Shown here piece by piece: positions 1 to 7,694 of a stretch of 64,000 bases of DNA. Each line of letters starts with the position of its first letter. Position 1 is the stretch's first letter. This DNA comes from Streptomyces sp. TLI_235 (GTDB lineage: Bacteria; Actinomycetota; Actinomycetes; Streptomycetales; Streptomycetaceae): assembly GCA_002300355.1 (NCBI GenBank), contig NSGV01000001.1, positions 3,534,001 through 3,598,000 of the forward strand, read 5' to 3'. Made by a program: the position numbers and the translations under genes. Below the pieces are notes generated by a model. It saw only the letters and a list, made by a program, of their open reading frames with translations, made no database searches and was not told the DNA's origin.

Positions 1-119
1 CATCCCGGTGGCGACTCTGCGCCACCGGGAGCTGACATGCCGTCACCCCGAGTGATCCGGGGTATACGGATTGTCCCGGGGGCTCCCCCTGCGCCGGAGG
101 CGTCGCCTACGCTTTCCGG

Positions 120-1370
120 GTGAGCCGTCCGCCCAGCGGCAGCCCGTCCCCCCGCACCACGGCCCGCACTGCCGCCGACGAACCGCCCGCGACCCCCGCC
201 GGCACCCGGACCATCCCGGGGCCCCGGGCCGGCGCGGTCCGCCGCCTGCTGCCGCTCTGGACGCGGCTGGAGGCCCTGCACCGCTCGCTGCACTACCCGG
301 CGCTGTCCTCCTCGCTGGCGGCGTTCGCGCTGGCCGGCAGCGGGGTACTGATCCTTCACCTGGTGCAGCGGCAGACGGGCACCACCGGCCTGCTCGTCGG
401 GCTGGGGCTCGCCCTGCTGCCGCTGCCCTTCGTGCTCGGCTCGCTGGCCTGGCTCAACCAGACCGCCCGGGTGCCGCTGCGGCACACCCTGTTCTGTCTG
501 GCCTGGGGCGCCTGCGCGGCCACCACGGTGGCCCTGCTCGCCAACGGCTGGGCCAGCGACTTCCTGGTCGCCCACCAGGGCAGCAGCCGCGGCGAGACGC
601 TCGGCGCCGAGGTCGCCACCCCGCTGATCGAGGAGCTCTGCAAGGGCGCCGCGATCCTCCTCCTGCTGCTGCCCGTCCGGCGGCGGCCCAGCTGCCGGCA
701 GGACCACAGCTGCGCGCTGCTCGCCGACGCGCCCGGGCAGGGCGGGCCGGCGCCCGCCGTCCCCGGCCCGCGCCGGCCGCGGGCCGCGCTGCCCCGGATT
801 CGGCCGCACCTGCGGCCGCTGCCGTACTTCCGCCCGCCGATCCTGCTCGCCCCCGGCAGCCGGACCCACCCCCGGGCCCGGTCCAGCCCGCGGACGCTGG
901 CCGCGGGGCTCGTCCTCGGCGCGATCACCGCCTGCGGCTTCGCCTTCACCGAGAACGCCCTCTACCTGGGCCGCGCCTTCACCGACGACCAGCAGTCCCG
1001 GCTGGACTCCATCGGCTTCGGCGAGCCGCCGACGCTGCGCGACTTCGACTCCACGGTGCACACCTTCGTGCTGCGGGCCCTGCTGTCGCCGTTCGCGCAC
1101 CCGCTGTTCACCGCGCTCACCGGCCTCGGGGTGGCGATCACCCTGACCACCGGGCGCCGCTGGCTCTCCCGGCTCGCCGCGCCGGTCGGCATGGCCGCGG
1201 CGGTCGGCCTGCACGGGGTGTGGAACGCGGCCGCCGGGCTGGGGACGGACGGCTTCCTGCTGATCTACGGGCTGGTCATGGTGCCCGCCTTCGCCACCCT
1301 GGTCTGCCTGGCGGTCTGGGCCCGCGCCCGGCGCTCCCGACAGCCGGCCCGCCCACCGCTGGAGGCGTGA
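120..1370 (+). CDS. PrsW-family intramembrane metalloprotease
   Basis: 416 residues. Hydrophobic segments begin near residue 60 and continue to the C-terminus. The PrsW signature is present in order: EELCKG (E171, E172, K175), FTEN near 277, HPLF (H327) and HGVWNA (H365). PrsW proteases cut anti-sigma factors or other membrane proteins inside the bilayer; the substrate here is unknown and no anti-sigma factor is adjacent. An insertion rich in Arg and Pro (about residues 184-255) interrupts the usual core, probably as a cytoplasmic loop. The GTG start is preceded by TACGCT plus 6 nt and has no well-placed Shine-Dalgarno, so a leaderless mRNA is likely. The next gene is the initiator tRNA. Confidence 0.85.
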   Translation: MSRPPSGSPSPRTTARTAADEPPATPAGTRTIPGPRAGAVRRLLPLWTRLEALHRSLHYPALSSSLAAFALAGSGVLILHLVQRQTGTTGLLVGLGLALLPLPFVLGSLAWLNQTARVPLRHTLFCLAWGACAATTVALLANGWASDFLVAHQGSSRGETLGAEVATPLIEELCKGAAILLLLLPVRRRPSCRQDHSCALLADAPGQGGPAPAVPGPRRPRAALPRIRPHLRPLPYFRPPILLAPGSRTHPRARSSPRTLAAGLVLGAITACGFAFTENALYLGRAFTDDQQSRLDSIGFGEPPTLRDFDSTVHTFVLRALLSPFAHPLFTALTGLGVAITLTTGRRWLSRLAAPVGMAAAVGLHGVWNAAAGLGTDGFLLIYGLVMVPAFATLVCLAVWARARRSRQPARPPLEA

Positions 1371-1393
1371 CCGGCACCCCTGCGGGGAATGGA

Positions 1394-1423
1394 TTTCCCT
1401 TCCGTGCGTCCGTCACGTAGTGT
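1394..1423 (+). promoter_or_regulatory. Probable promoter of tRNA-fMet
   Basis: A TAGTGT -10 hexamer (1418-1423) lies 12 nt before the mature tRNA 5' end, with a weak TTTCCC 18 nt upstream as -35. Position and the good -10 support it; the -35 match is poor. Confidence 0.5.
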
Positions 1424-1435
1424 TGGGTTCACCGA

Positions 1436-1509
1436 CGCGGGGTGGAGCAGCTCGGTAGCTCGCTGGGCTCATAACCCAGAGGTCGCAGGTTCAAATCCTG
1501 TCCCCGCTA
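1436..1509 (+). tRNA. tRNA-fMet (CAU), initiator
   Basis: A 74-nt cloverleaf with anticodon CAT. The anticodon stem carries the three consecutive G-C pairs (GGG/CCC) typical of initiator tRNA. The first acceptor position is an unpaired C1-U72, also an initiator trait. The CCA end is not encoded. A hairpin terminator follows at 1521. Confidence 0.97.
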
Positions 1510-1520
1510 CTCAGTAGCGC

Positions 1521-1551
1521 GAAGGCCCGGCAGATCATCTGCCGGGCCTTC
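1521..1551 (+). terminator. Terminator of tRNA-fMet
   Basis: A perfect 13-bp stem (GAAGGCCCGGCAG / CTGCCGGGCCTTC) with a five-base loop sits 11 nt after the tRNA. A real U-tract is missing, as is common in Streptomyces. Confidence 0.85.
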
Positions 1552-1633
1552 GTCGTGTCCGGTGCCGTTTCTGGTGTCGTGCCCGAGGCCCGCCGGCCGC
1601 CGATCCGGGTACTGGCGGTACCCGGAAAATCCG

Positions 1634-1663
1634 TTGCCCTCCTCCGGAGCGCGTGCCTAAGGT
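1634..1663 (+). promoter_or_regulatory. Promoter of the small transcript with the 12-codon frame
   Basis: TTGCCC (1634-1639), an 18-nt spacer and TAAGGT (1658-1663) fit a vegetative sigma promoter. Transcription would begin about 1670, just before the extended Shine-Dalgarno at 1675. Confidence 0.55.
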
Positions 1664-1674
1664 GGCCGCACACT

Positions 1675-1689
1675 GAAAGGAGGTGATCC
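1675..1689 (+). promoter_or_regulatory. Extended ribosome binding site, 15-nt match to the 16S 3' tail
   Basis: GAAAGGAGGTGATCC is the exact reverse complement of the bacterial 16S 3' end GGATCACCTCCTTTC. No other gene in the window has more than about seven matching bases. Its core GGAGG lies 10 nt before a TTG codon at 1694. Confidence 0.85.
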
Positions 1690-1693
1690 TGAG

Positions 1694-1732
1694 TTGAGTA
1701 CCACCAGGATGCGTGAGGTGGCTGCTCGCTAG
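1694..1732 (+). CDS. Putative 12-residue peptide, MSTTRMREVAAR
   Basis: A TTG start at 1694 follows the extended Shine-Dalgarno at 1675-1689, and the frame stops at TAG 1730-1732. The peptide is basic and has no cysteine, so it is unlike the known cysteine-attenuator leader peptides of Streptomyces. It precedes about 110 nt of GC-rich inverted repeats ending in the hairpin at 1841, and lies 278 nt before the next gene. It may be a leader peptide or part of a ribosome-binding RNA. The frame alone is too short to prove; the ribosome binding site is the real support. Confidence 0.5.
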   Translation: MSTTRMREVAAR

Positions 1733-1840
1733 AGCCGCCCCTGCCTGTGCAGTGTGTGGGGCCTGACGGCCTCCGGCGGCAGGCGCAGACCCAAGCAGTC
1801 ACCCGGCCCGCGGGCTCACCGGTACATCCCCGGTGCCTCG

Positions 1841-1867
1841 GCCGCCGGTCCCTCGCGGACCGGCGGC
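1841..1867 (+). terminator. Hairpin ending the small transcript
   Basis: An 11-bp perfect stem (GCCGCCGGTCC / GGACCGGCGGC) with a CTCGC loop and no U-tract. It would close a transcript of about 200 nt starting near 1670. The rest of 1733-2009 holds other inverted repeats, such as CCTGCC/GGCAGG and CACCGG/CCGGTG, and no convincing gene. Confidence 0.55.
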
Positions 1868-2009
1868 GGGGAAGCAGCCCGCGGGCCGTCTGCATGTCCG
1901 GGCCCGGTGCGGGCGCCCTCCCGGCCGGTGCGGCGACCTCCCGGAGTGACCGGGCGGTCCGCTACAGTCACTGCGGACCACAGGGGACCGGGGTGGGGGG
2001 TGGCTCGGG

Positions 2010-3017
2010 GTGGAGCTGGAGCGCGGTGGACAGCCGGTGCCGGCGGTACGGATCGGGCTGGCCGGGGTGGTCGGCGCCGGGCTGGTCGGCCTGGTGCTGC
2101 ACGCGCTGGCGAGCGAGCACGGGATGCGGGCGCTCGGCGGCGGCCTGGTGGTTGCGGCGACCTTCGCGGTCGGCGGTGGCCTGCTCGGCTTTCTCTTCGG
2201 CATCCCCAAGCTGCTGACCAGCGGCGCGGCGGCCCACCCGGACGACCAGGCGGCGACTTCCACCGCGAGCTACGCGCCCAACACCAACCTGGAGCAGGTC
2301 TCCGACTGGCTGACCAAGATCCTGCTCGGCGCCGGCCTCACCCAGATCGGCACCCTGCCGCGGCGGCTGCGCGAGCTCGGCGAGGCCCTCGCCCCCGCGG
2401 TCGGCGGCGGCCCGGGCGCGGCCGGTTTCGCGGCGGCGCTCTCGGTGTACTTCACCGTCCTCGGCTTCCTCTCGGGCTGGCTGGTGACCCGGCTGCTGCT
2501 CGCCCGGGCGCTCTCCGCCGCCGACCGGCAGACCCTCGCCGACTCGGTGAACCAGACGGTGCTGGCCGCCGAGTCACTGAACTTCGCCCCGCGGCAGGTG
2601 CGGAACCTCTTCGAGACCGGTGTCGAGGGCCTGCGGGTGCAGGCGCTCGCCCTGCTGCAGGGCAAGCCGGATCCGGAGAACCTGGACCTCGTCGTCTCGG
2701 CGATCGACCGGCACCTGTCGCCCTTCGAGCTCCTGCAGGCCCTGCTCGCCGCCAAGGCGATGCTGGACCGGCCGGAGCCGACCGCGGAACAGCGGGCGGC
2801 GCTGCGCGCGGCGGTCGCCTACAAGATCCGCAACACCCGGAACGTGCCGCCCTACTCGCGGCGGCGGGCGGTCGCGGAGGAGGTGCTGCGCAAGGTGCCC
2901 GCCCCCGGCGGGCAGGCCCAGGAGGGCGAGGGCGGCGGTGACGCCCGTCCGGAGGGCGCCGAGGTGCCGCCGATCCCGGCTCAGGTGCGGGCGCCGGAGG
3001 AGCCGGCCGCCCCCTGA
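2010..3017 (+). CDS. Conserved actinobacterial membrane protein of unknown function
   Basis: 335 residues. Two hydrophobic helices at about residues 12-33 and 41-65 end in GFLFGIPK. A linker follows, then NTNLEQVSDWLTKILLGAG, then another hydrophobic stretch near 130-170. The C-terminal half is hydrophilic and helical and ends in a Glu/Pro-rich tail. The FGIP...NTNLEQ.SDWLTK pattern recurs in bacterial membrane proteins, some fused to signalling domains, but I cannot name a function. The GTG start at 2010 is preceded only by a G-rich run; TACAGT at 1972 could be the -10. The last 37 nt overlap the convergent gene on the minus strand. Confidence 0.7.
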   Translation: MELERGGQPVPAVRIGLAGVVGAGLVGLVLHALASEHGMRALGGGLVVAATFAVGGGLLGFLFGIPKLLTSGAAAHPDDQAATSTASYAPNTNLEQVSDWLTKILLGAGLTQIGTLPRRLRELGEALAPAVGGGPGAAGFAAALSVYFTVLGFLSGWLVTRLLLARALSAADRQTLADSVNQTVLAAESLNFAPRQVRNLFETGVEGLRVQALALLQGKPDPENLDLVVSAIDRHLSPFELLQALLAAKAMLDRPEPTAEQRAALRAAVAYKIRNTRNVPPYSRRRAVAEEVLRKVPAPGGQAQEGEGGGDARPEGAEVPPIPAQVRAPEEPAAP

Positions 3018-3766
3018 CGGCGGCGGGCGGCCCGCAGCCGCAGCACCCGGCGGTCCAGCCCCTCGGCCCGCAGCACGGTGATCCTGCTGGTGACGCCGTG
3101 CCGGCCGAGCGCGGCGCGGAGCCCGTCGAGGTGGGGGCAGCGCCGGCCGGCGCCGTCGTGCAGCGGGTGCACGCGAACCTCGCCGGCCGGGTCGGTCACC
3201 CGCACGAGTTCGAGCAGGGCGGCCAGCTGCTCGTCCGGGCCGAACCGCTCGGGGTAGGCGAACAGCAGGTACGAGCTGAGGGTGAGTGCGAAGGTGCCGT
3301 CGGCGAACGGCAGACGGGGTAACTCGGCCGCCACGTAGCGGTCGGGGTGGGCGGCGCGGTCGGCCGCGAAGAGTGCCCGGGCCCGGTCCCAGCTGCGCAG
3401 GTACTTGTCGTACCGCAGGTGGCGGGCCGCCGGATACCGGCCGGGGGTGCTGCGCATCTGGACGGCCATCGCGTCCCGCCCGGCGCGGGCGAGCCCGGCG
3501 AGCACGGCCGGCGGGGCGGCGTACAGCGGGTCGGCGGCGACCACCCGGCAGCCGAGCGCGCGGGCCTCGGCGGCGAGCCCGGCGGCGCCGCCGGGGCAGT
3601 CCAGCAGCGGGCCGGGCAGGTCGCGCAGCGCGGCCCGGCTGAGGCCGAAGAACGCGCAGTACTCGTCGAGCGGACGGGACGTCACCAGCACGGCGGCTCC
3701 CTCACGGACGGGCGGTGCCGGGGCACGGTACGGGCTCATCGGACCACGGCCCGCGGCGGCCCGCAT
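2981..3766 (-). CDS. SAM-dependent methyltransferase-like protein
   Basis: 261 residues. A Rossmann-type glycine-rich loop, LLDCPGGAAGLAAEA (about 50-64), is followed by an acidic strand end, VVAADPLY, as in class I methyltransferases. Further on, LPFADGTFALTLSSYLLF resembles motif IV (P-F-x-x-x-x-F/D). The substrate is unknown. An internal ATG at 3739 (MSPYRAPAP) is an alternative start; neither has a clear ribosome binding site. The 3' end overlaps the convergent gene by 37 nt. Confidence 0.6.
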   Translation of the reverse strand: MRAAAGRGPMSPYRAPAPPVREGAAVLVTSRPLDEYCAFFGLSRAALRDLPGPLLDCPGGAAGLAAEARALGCRVVAADPLYAAPPAVLAGLARAGRDAMAVQMRSTPGRYPAARHLRYDKYLRSWDRARALFAADRAAHPDRYVAAELPRLPFADGTFALTLSSYLLFAYPERFGPDEQLAALLELVRVTDPAGEVRVHPLHDGAGRRCPHLDGLRAALGRHGVTSRITVLRAEGLDRRVLRLRAARRRQGAAGSSGART

Positions 3767-3818
3767 CCGGGCGTCCGGGGCCGCGGACGCCCGGAGGGGG
3801 AGGGGTGTCCGGTGCCGC

Positions 3819-4529
3819 TCAGCGGGCGCCGAGCAGGCCGCGGACGGCGAGCCGGTTGACCCCGGTGAGCCCGCGGACCAGCAGCGGGGTGAGCAGCACC
3901 AGGGCGATGCCCACCGCCGAGACGCCGGCGATCTGCGCGGGCGAGGTGATGTAGTACTCGTGGTGCCGGCCGGCGTCGGTGGTGAACTCGAACACCCGGT
4001 AGCCGGGCCAGTCGGTGTACCGGGCGAACACCCAGTGGTAGAGCGGGTACAGCGCGACCACCCAGCCGGTGACCAGGAAGGTCACGGTGAGGGCGAAGCT
4101 CAGCACCGCCCAGGGGAACATCAGCACCTGGTGCAGCACCGCCCGCCAGCCGGCGCCGTCGGCCAGCCGGGCGGTGACGGTGCCCCAGAAGCCGGGGCGC
4201 TTCGGGCGGACCGGCTCCGGCGCGGCGACGGGCGTGCCGAGCAGGACGCGGGCGCGGTGGCGCTCCAGCGAGCCGAAGCCGCGCGCCAGCACCAGCAGCA
4301 GGGCCAGCACCGGCAGGCCGAGCGCGGTGACCAGCAGGCCGAGGCCGGCCGAGAAGAGCGTCACCGCGACGGTGAATGCGGCGATCGCGACCGGCAGGCC
4401 GGTCAGCACGAAGCCGATCTCGCGGTAGGTGGCGGCCGCGAACGGCGCCCGCAGGAAGCCGGGCCGCCGGGCGGCGGGCACGTCGGACCGATACGGTGCG
4501 GTGGTCGGGTTCAGCGGTGCGGTGGTCAT
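3819..4529 (-). CDS. Sensor-domain membrane protein (PF13796-like), no kinase attached
   Basis: 236 residues. Four transmembrane segments are grouped as two pairs: about 38-85 (IGFVLTGLPVAIAAF... and LLVTALGLPVLALLL) and 140-235. Between the last two is an extracytoplasmic loop (YHWVFARYTDWPGYRVFEF). This is the layout of the putative sensor domain that normally precedes a histidine kinase in actinomycetes. Here the protein ends after the last membrane helix, so any signalling partner must be separate. The ATG at 4529 follows GAGGGG by 6 nt. The open frame runs on upstream to 5291, but that part has reading-frame-shadow composition. Confidence 0.75.
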   Translation of the reverse strand: MTTAPLNPTTAPYRSDVPAARRPGFLRAPFAAATYREIGFVLTGLPVAIAAFTVAVTLFSAGLGLLVTALGLPVLALLLVLARGFGSLERHRARVLLGTPVAAPEPVRPKRPGFWGTVTARLADGAGWRAVLHQVLMFPWAVLSFALTVTFLVTGWVVALYPLYHWVFARYTDWPGYRVFEFTTDAGRHHEYYITSPAQIAGVSAVGIALVLLTPLLVRGLTGVNRLAVRGLLGAR

Positions 4530-4612
4530 CTGGGGCCCCTCGGTGTCCGTCTGGAGTGACGGTTCCACGGTGCCGGAGCCGGACGCCCGGGGTAATCCGG
4601 CCCACCGGCGGG

Positions 4613-5227
4613 TCAGGGGTGGGGCTGTCCCCACCCGTCCCCTGCGGCGGGCCGTACCCACTCGTCCTCCAGCAGGGAGAACAGCAGGGAGTCGTGCCAG
4701 GCTCCGCGCAGCAGCTGGTCGTGCCGGATCCGGCCCTCCTGCCGGAAGCCGGCCCGGGCGAGCACCCGCGCCGAGGCGGTGTTCGCCGGGTCGACCCGGG
4801 CCGCGAGCCGGTGCAGGCCGAGCGTCCCGAAGGCGAATCCGCAGAGCAGCGCGGTGATCTCGCCGGCGTAGCCGTGGCCCCAGGTGTCCCGGCGCAGCGC
4901 ACAGCCCAGCGAGGCTGCGCGGTGCCCTTCGAGGCCGAGGACGGCGCTGCCGATCGGCAGGGCCTCCTCCCCCTCCTCGCGCAGGGTCACGGCGAGCCGG
5001 TAGACGGTGCGCGGGTCCTGCTCGGCCTCGTCGAGGTACAGCTCGATCTGGTCGGCGCACTCCTCCTCGTCGCGCGGCTCGAAGGGCAGGTACCGGGCGG
5101 CCTCCGGGTCGCCGAACACGGCGAACAGGGCGTGGACGTCCTCGGGGGCGAGCCGGAACTCGCGGATCGCCAGGCGCGGGCCGGCCAACCGGACCTGGCG
5201 CACCGTCCGGACCTGTTCGGGTGTCAT
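4613..5227 (-). CDS. GNAT-family N-acetyltransferase, RimJ/RimL type
   Basis: 204 residues. The N-terminus LAGPRLAIREFRLAPEDVHALFAVFGDPEAARYL is typical of the Acetyltransf_3 family. The acetyl-CoA loop is at LRRDTWGHGYAGEI (usual form R-x-x-W-G-x-G-Y-A), followed by NTASARVLARAGFRQEG, which forms the conserved C-terminal helix. Such enzymes acetylate protein N-termini, amino acids or antibiotics; the substrate cannot be read here. It is codirectional with, and 83 nt upstream of, the sensor-domain gene. Confidence 0.85.
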   Translation of the reverse strand: MTPEQVRTVRQVRLAGPRLAIREFRLAPEDVHALFAVFGDPEAARYLPFEPRDEEECADQIELYLDEAEQDPRTVYRLAVTLREEGEEALPIGSAVLGLEGHRAASLGCALRRDTWGHGYAGEITALLCGFAFGTLGLHRLAARVDPANTASARVLARAGFRQEGRIRHDQLLRGAWHDSLLFSLLEDEWVRPAAGDGWGQPHP

Positions 5228-5307
5228 GGCCGCCGACCCTACCCCGGGCCTGACCCCGCGGGCCCCGGATGCCGCGCCGCGGGCCCCGCACCGGTTACGG
5301 TACCGGC

Positions 5308-6204
5308 GTGAACGACGAAGACCTGCAGCTCATCCCCCGTACCCGCGCCGAGGAGCTGCTCGACTGGGCGGACGCCCAGGGCCTGCCCACGGTGCCGGAG
5401 GAAGCGGCCCGGCAGGTGCTGGCGCTGCTGGAGCTGAGCGGCGCGCCGCTGCACGACGGCTGGCCCGAACTGGGCTCGGCGGTACTGGAACAACTGCTGC
5501 ACGAGCGGCTCCACCTGTACGTGCAGCCGGACGGCGACCCCGGCGCGTACGGCGCGGCCGTGCGGCTGCTCATCGACCACCAGCGGGCGGTTCGCCGGCT
5601 GAACGCCAAACGGCAGGAACGGCTGCACGCGGAGGCGGACTGGCAGGGCGAGCTGCTGGGGACGCTGCTGCGGCAGCCGCAGCTGCTCACCTGGCCCCGG
5701 CTCTACACCCTGCTGCTGCGCGCGGACGGGGTGGACACCGCGGACACCGACGCCGTCCGGGCCTGGCTGGACGGCTTCCGCGCGCTGGAGCCCGCGGACC
5801 GGACGGCGGCGTACGCGGCGCTGGTCGACGCCGGCGCGCTGGACCCGATGTCCGGGGCCGACGCCGCCCTCGGCTGGGGCGAGGCGCACCTGCTGTCGAT
5901 CGGGATGGCGACCGACGGCGCGCGGCGGCTGCTGGAGTACGGGCTGATGCAGCGCAGCTACCGCAACCTGGCGGCGCTGACCGCGCTCGGCGAGCCGATG
6001 CCGTATGAGCTGCGGGGCGAGTTCGAGGACTTCGAGCAGGTGGTGGCGGACGTCGCACTCTGGCTGTGCGGGCAGTGGACCGTCCCGGGGCTGCCCGCCC
6101 TGCTGGTGGCCGACTACCCGGACCTGGCCCCCGAACCGGGCACCGCCGAACTGGAGGCGTACGCCGCGGCCCGCCAGGAACCGGAAGGGGACGCCCACGT
6201 GTAG
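5308..6204 (+). CDS. Hypothetical protein, mostly helical
   Basis: 298 residues, soluble, rich in Leu, Ala, Asp and Glu, with many aromatic-acidic motifs (PELGSAVLEQLLHERLHLY, LWLCGQWTVPGLPALLVADYPDLAPEPG). No domain or signal peptide recognised. The GTG start at 5308 is exactly 6 nt after TACGGT (5296-5301) and there is no Shine-Dalgarno, so the mRNA is probably leaderless. It is divergent from the GNAT (5227), sharing about 80 nt of promoter region. Confidence 0.75.
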   Translation: MNDEDLQLIPRTRAEELLDWADAQGLPTVPEEAARQVLALLELSGAPLHDGWPELGSAVLEQLLHERLHLYVQPDGDPGAYGAAVRLLIDHQRAVRRLNAKRQERLHAEADWQGELLGTLLRQPQLLTWPRLYTLLLRADGVDTADTDAVRAWLDGFRALEPADRTAAYAALVDAGALDPMSGADAALGWGEAHLLSIGMATDGARRLLEYGLMQRSYRNLAALTALGEPMPYELRGEFEDFEQVVADVALWLCGQWTVPGLPALLVADYPDLAPEPGTAELEAYAAARQEPEGDAHV

Positions 6205-6222
6205 GGGCGCTTCGATGAGTGC

Positions 6223-6993
6223 CTAGGGCTGGACGCCGTGGGAGCGGAGCCAGCTCAGGGGGTCGACGGGGGCGCCGCCGGCGGGGCGGACCTCCAGGTG
6301 GAGGCGGGGGGTGGTGACGCTGCCGGTGGCGCCGACCGCGCCGAGGACGGTGCCGCGCTCGACCGGGCCGTCGGTGACGGCGAGCCGGTTGAGGTGGCAG
6401 TACCAGATCTCGGTGCCGTCGGGCAGGGTCTCGACGATCCGGTAGCCGTAGGAGCCGGCCCAGCCGGCCGAGGTGACGGTGCCGTTGCCGACGGCGGTGA
6501 CCGGGGTGCCGGTGGCGGCCTGGAAGTCGAGGCCGGTGTGCAGGTGGGCCCAGTGGCCGGTGGGGCCGTACTGGGCGCCGAGGGTGTAGCCGGTGGTCGG
6601 CAGGGCGAGCGCGGTGGCGTCCACCGCGGCCTGGGCGGCGCGGCGCGCCGCGGCCTCCTGGGCGGCGGCGAGGCGGGCGGCCTCGTCGGCGGCGGTGCGG
6701 TGGTCGGCCTGCTGCTGGATCCGGGCGGCGAGGGCGAGGCCCGGGTCGGCGGCGTCGGCCGCCTGGTCGGGGGCGGTCACCGCGGGTTCGGCGGCGGCGG
6801 CCGGGCCGGCTGCGGCCGCGGTCATGCCGGCGGCGCCGAGGGTGGCGGCCATGGTGGCGGTGACGCCGAGCAGCGGGCTGCCGCTCCTGGTCTGGCGGGG
6901 TACCCGGTGGCGGGCCTGGTCGGCCTGGTCCCAGGGGTGGTCGAGGAGCTGGGTGGCTGCGGCGGTGGGGTCCGCCGAGTGCGTCGACGCCAC
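6223..6993 (-). CDS. M23-family peptidoglycan endopeptidase, secreted
   Basis: 256 residues. A hydrophobic segment (LLGVTATMAATLGAAGMTAAAAG, about 40-65) ends in Ala-rich cleavage sites. An Ala-rich coiled coil (about 85-130) follows, then an LytM/M23 domain with the zinc motif HTGLDF (H-x-G-x-D type) and HLHLE-like RLHLEV near the C-terminus. It would cut peptide crosslinks in cell-wall peptidoglycan. The start is the second GTG (6993): AAAGGAG lies 7-8 nt before it but overlaps the first GTG (7002). A c-di-AMP riboswitch lies directly upstream, the usual control of cell-wall hydrolases in Streptomyces. Confidence 0.9.
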   Translation of the reverse strand: MASTHSADPTAAATQLLDHPWDQADQARHRVPRQTRSGSPLLGVTATMAATLGAAGMTAAAAGPAAAAEPAVTAPDQAADAADPGLALAARIQQQADHRTAADEAARLAAAQEAAARRAAQAAVDATALALPTTGYTLGAQYGPTGHWAHLHTGLDFQAATGTPVTAVGNGTVTSAGWAGSYGYRIVETLPDGTEIWYCHLNRLAVTDGPVERGTVLGAVGATGSVTTPRLHLEVRPAGGAPVDPLSWLRSHGVQP

Positions 6994-7015
6994 GGGGCGC
7001 ACTCCTTTCCTTCCC

Positions 7016-7165
7016 TCTCGCCGACCGGGTTAGCTGACGGGTTCGGAGCAGGAAGGTCTCCTACGGCTGGGCCACCGGCCCTGCCGATTCACCCCAAGGA
7101 ACGTGGTTCCCCGGTTCCCGGGGCCACCGGCGAAGGCAGACCGCGGGATTGAGCGACACGCGCAC
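7016..7165 (-). ncRNA. c-di-AMP riboswitch (ydaO-yuaA type, RF00379)
   Basis: Read on the minus strand, the conserved blocks occur in order: CCGGGGAACC, CTTGGGGTGAATC, GTAGGAGACCTTCCTGCTCC, then CCGAACCCGTCAGCTAACC. These match the ydaO/yuaA aptamer core as seen before Streptomyces rpf and M23 genes. It ends about 20 nt before the ribosome binding site of the peptidase. In streptomycetes c-di-AMP binding switches expression off. Boundaries are approximate. Confidence 0.9.
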
Positions 7166-7329
7166 GGTGCCGTGTCGGTACGGCGTTGCCGACCGCGCTG
7201 CGTTATCAAACGTTAATGCCGTGCCCGCCTTGATTCCAAGCGTCTGCGGAGGTGGATTCGTAAGGGCTGCGGGCGAAATGGGCGATTTGCCATGGATTGC
7301 GAAACGGCCTCTGACGGAGGGTGATCGGA

Positions 7330-7354
7330 CACTCCGGAGTGAGTATCCGTACTC
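7330..7354. promoter_or_regulatory. Two abutting palindromes upstream of the YiaA/B gene
   Basis: CACTCCGGAGTG (7330-7341) is a perfect 12-bp palindrome. It shares its last base with GAGTA-TCCG-TACTC (7341-7354). They may be operator sites, or the second may form a hairpin just before an ATG at 7355. The rest of 7166-7390 holds no gene I can support. Confidence 0.35.
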
Positions 7355-7390
7355 ATGCAAGCCCGCCGCGGCTCCGGGACCCTGCAGAGC

Positions 7391-7681
7391 ATGAGCGCAC
7401 CGATGCAGCCCCGCACCACGGCCGCGTACTACGTGCAGGCCGTCCTGTCCTTCGCCCTCGCCACCGCCGCCCTGGCGATCGGGATCGTCCGCCTCCCGGT
7501 GGACGCCTGGATGCGCGCCTTCCTGGCGGTCGCCCTGCTGTACGTGATCACGTCGTCGTTCACGCTGGCCAAGGTGGTCCGCGACCGCCAGGACGCCGGC
7601 GACCTGGTCTCCCGGGTCGACCAGGCCAGGCTGGAGAAGCTGCTGGCCGAGCACGACCCGTTCCGGACGGAGGGACTCTGA
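7391..7681 (+). CDS. YiaA/YiaB-family inner membrane protein
   Basis: 96 residues with two transmembrane helices (about 15-36 and 42-62: YYVQAVLSFALATAALAIGIV and AFLAVALLYVITSSFTLAKVV). A conserved cytoplasmic tail, VRDRQDAGDLVSRVDQARLEKLLAEHDPF, follows; this is the YiaAB domain layout. Function is unknown. An in-frame ATG at 7355 would add 12 residues. Neither start has a clear Shine-Dalgarno. Confidence 0.8.
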   Translation: MSAPMQPRTTAAYYVQAVLSFALATAALAIGIVRLPVDAWMRAFLAVALLYVITSSFTLAKVVRDRQDAGDLVSRVDQARLEKLLAEHDPFRTEGL

Positions 7682-7694
7682 CCGGTCGCGGCGG

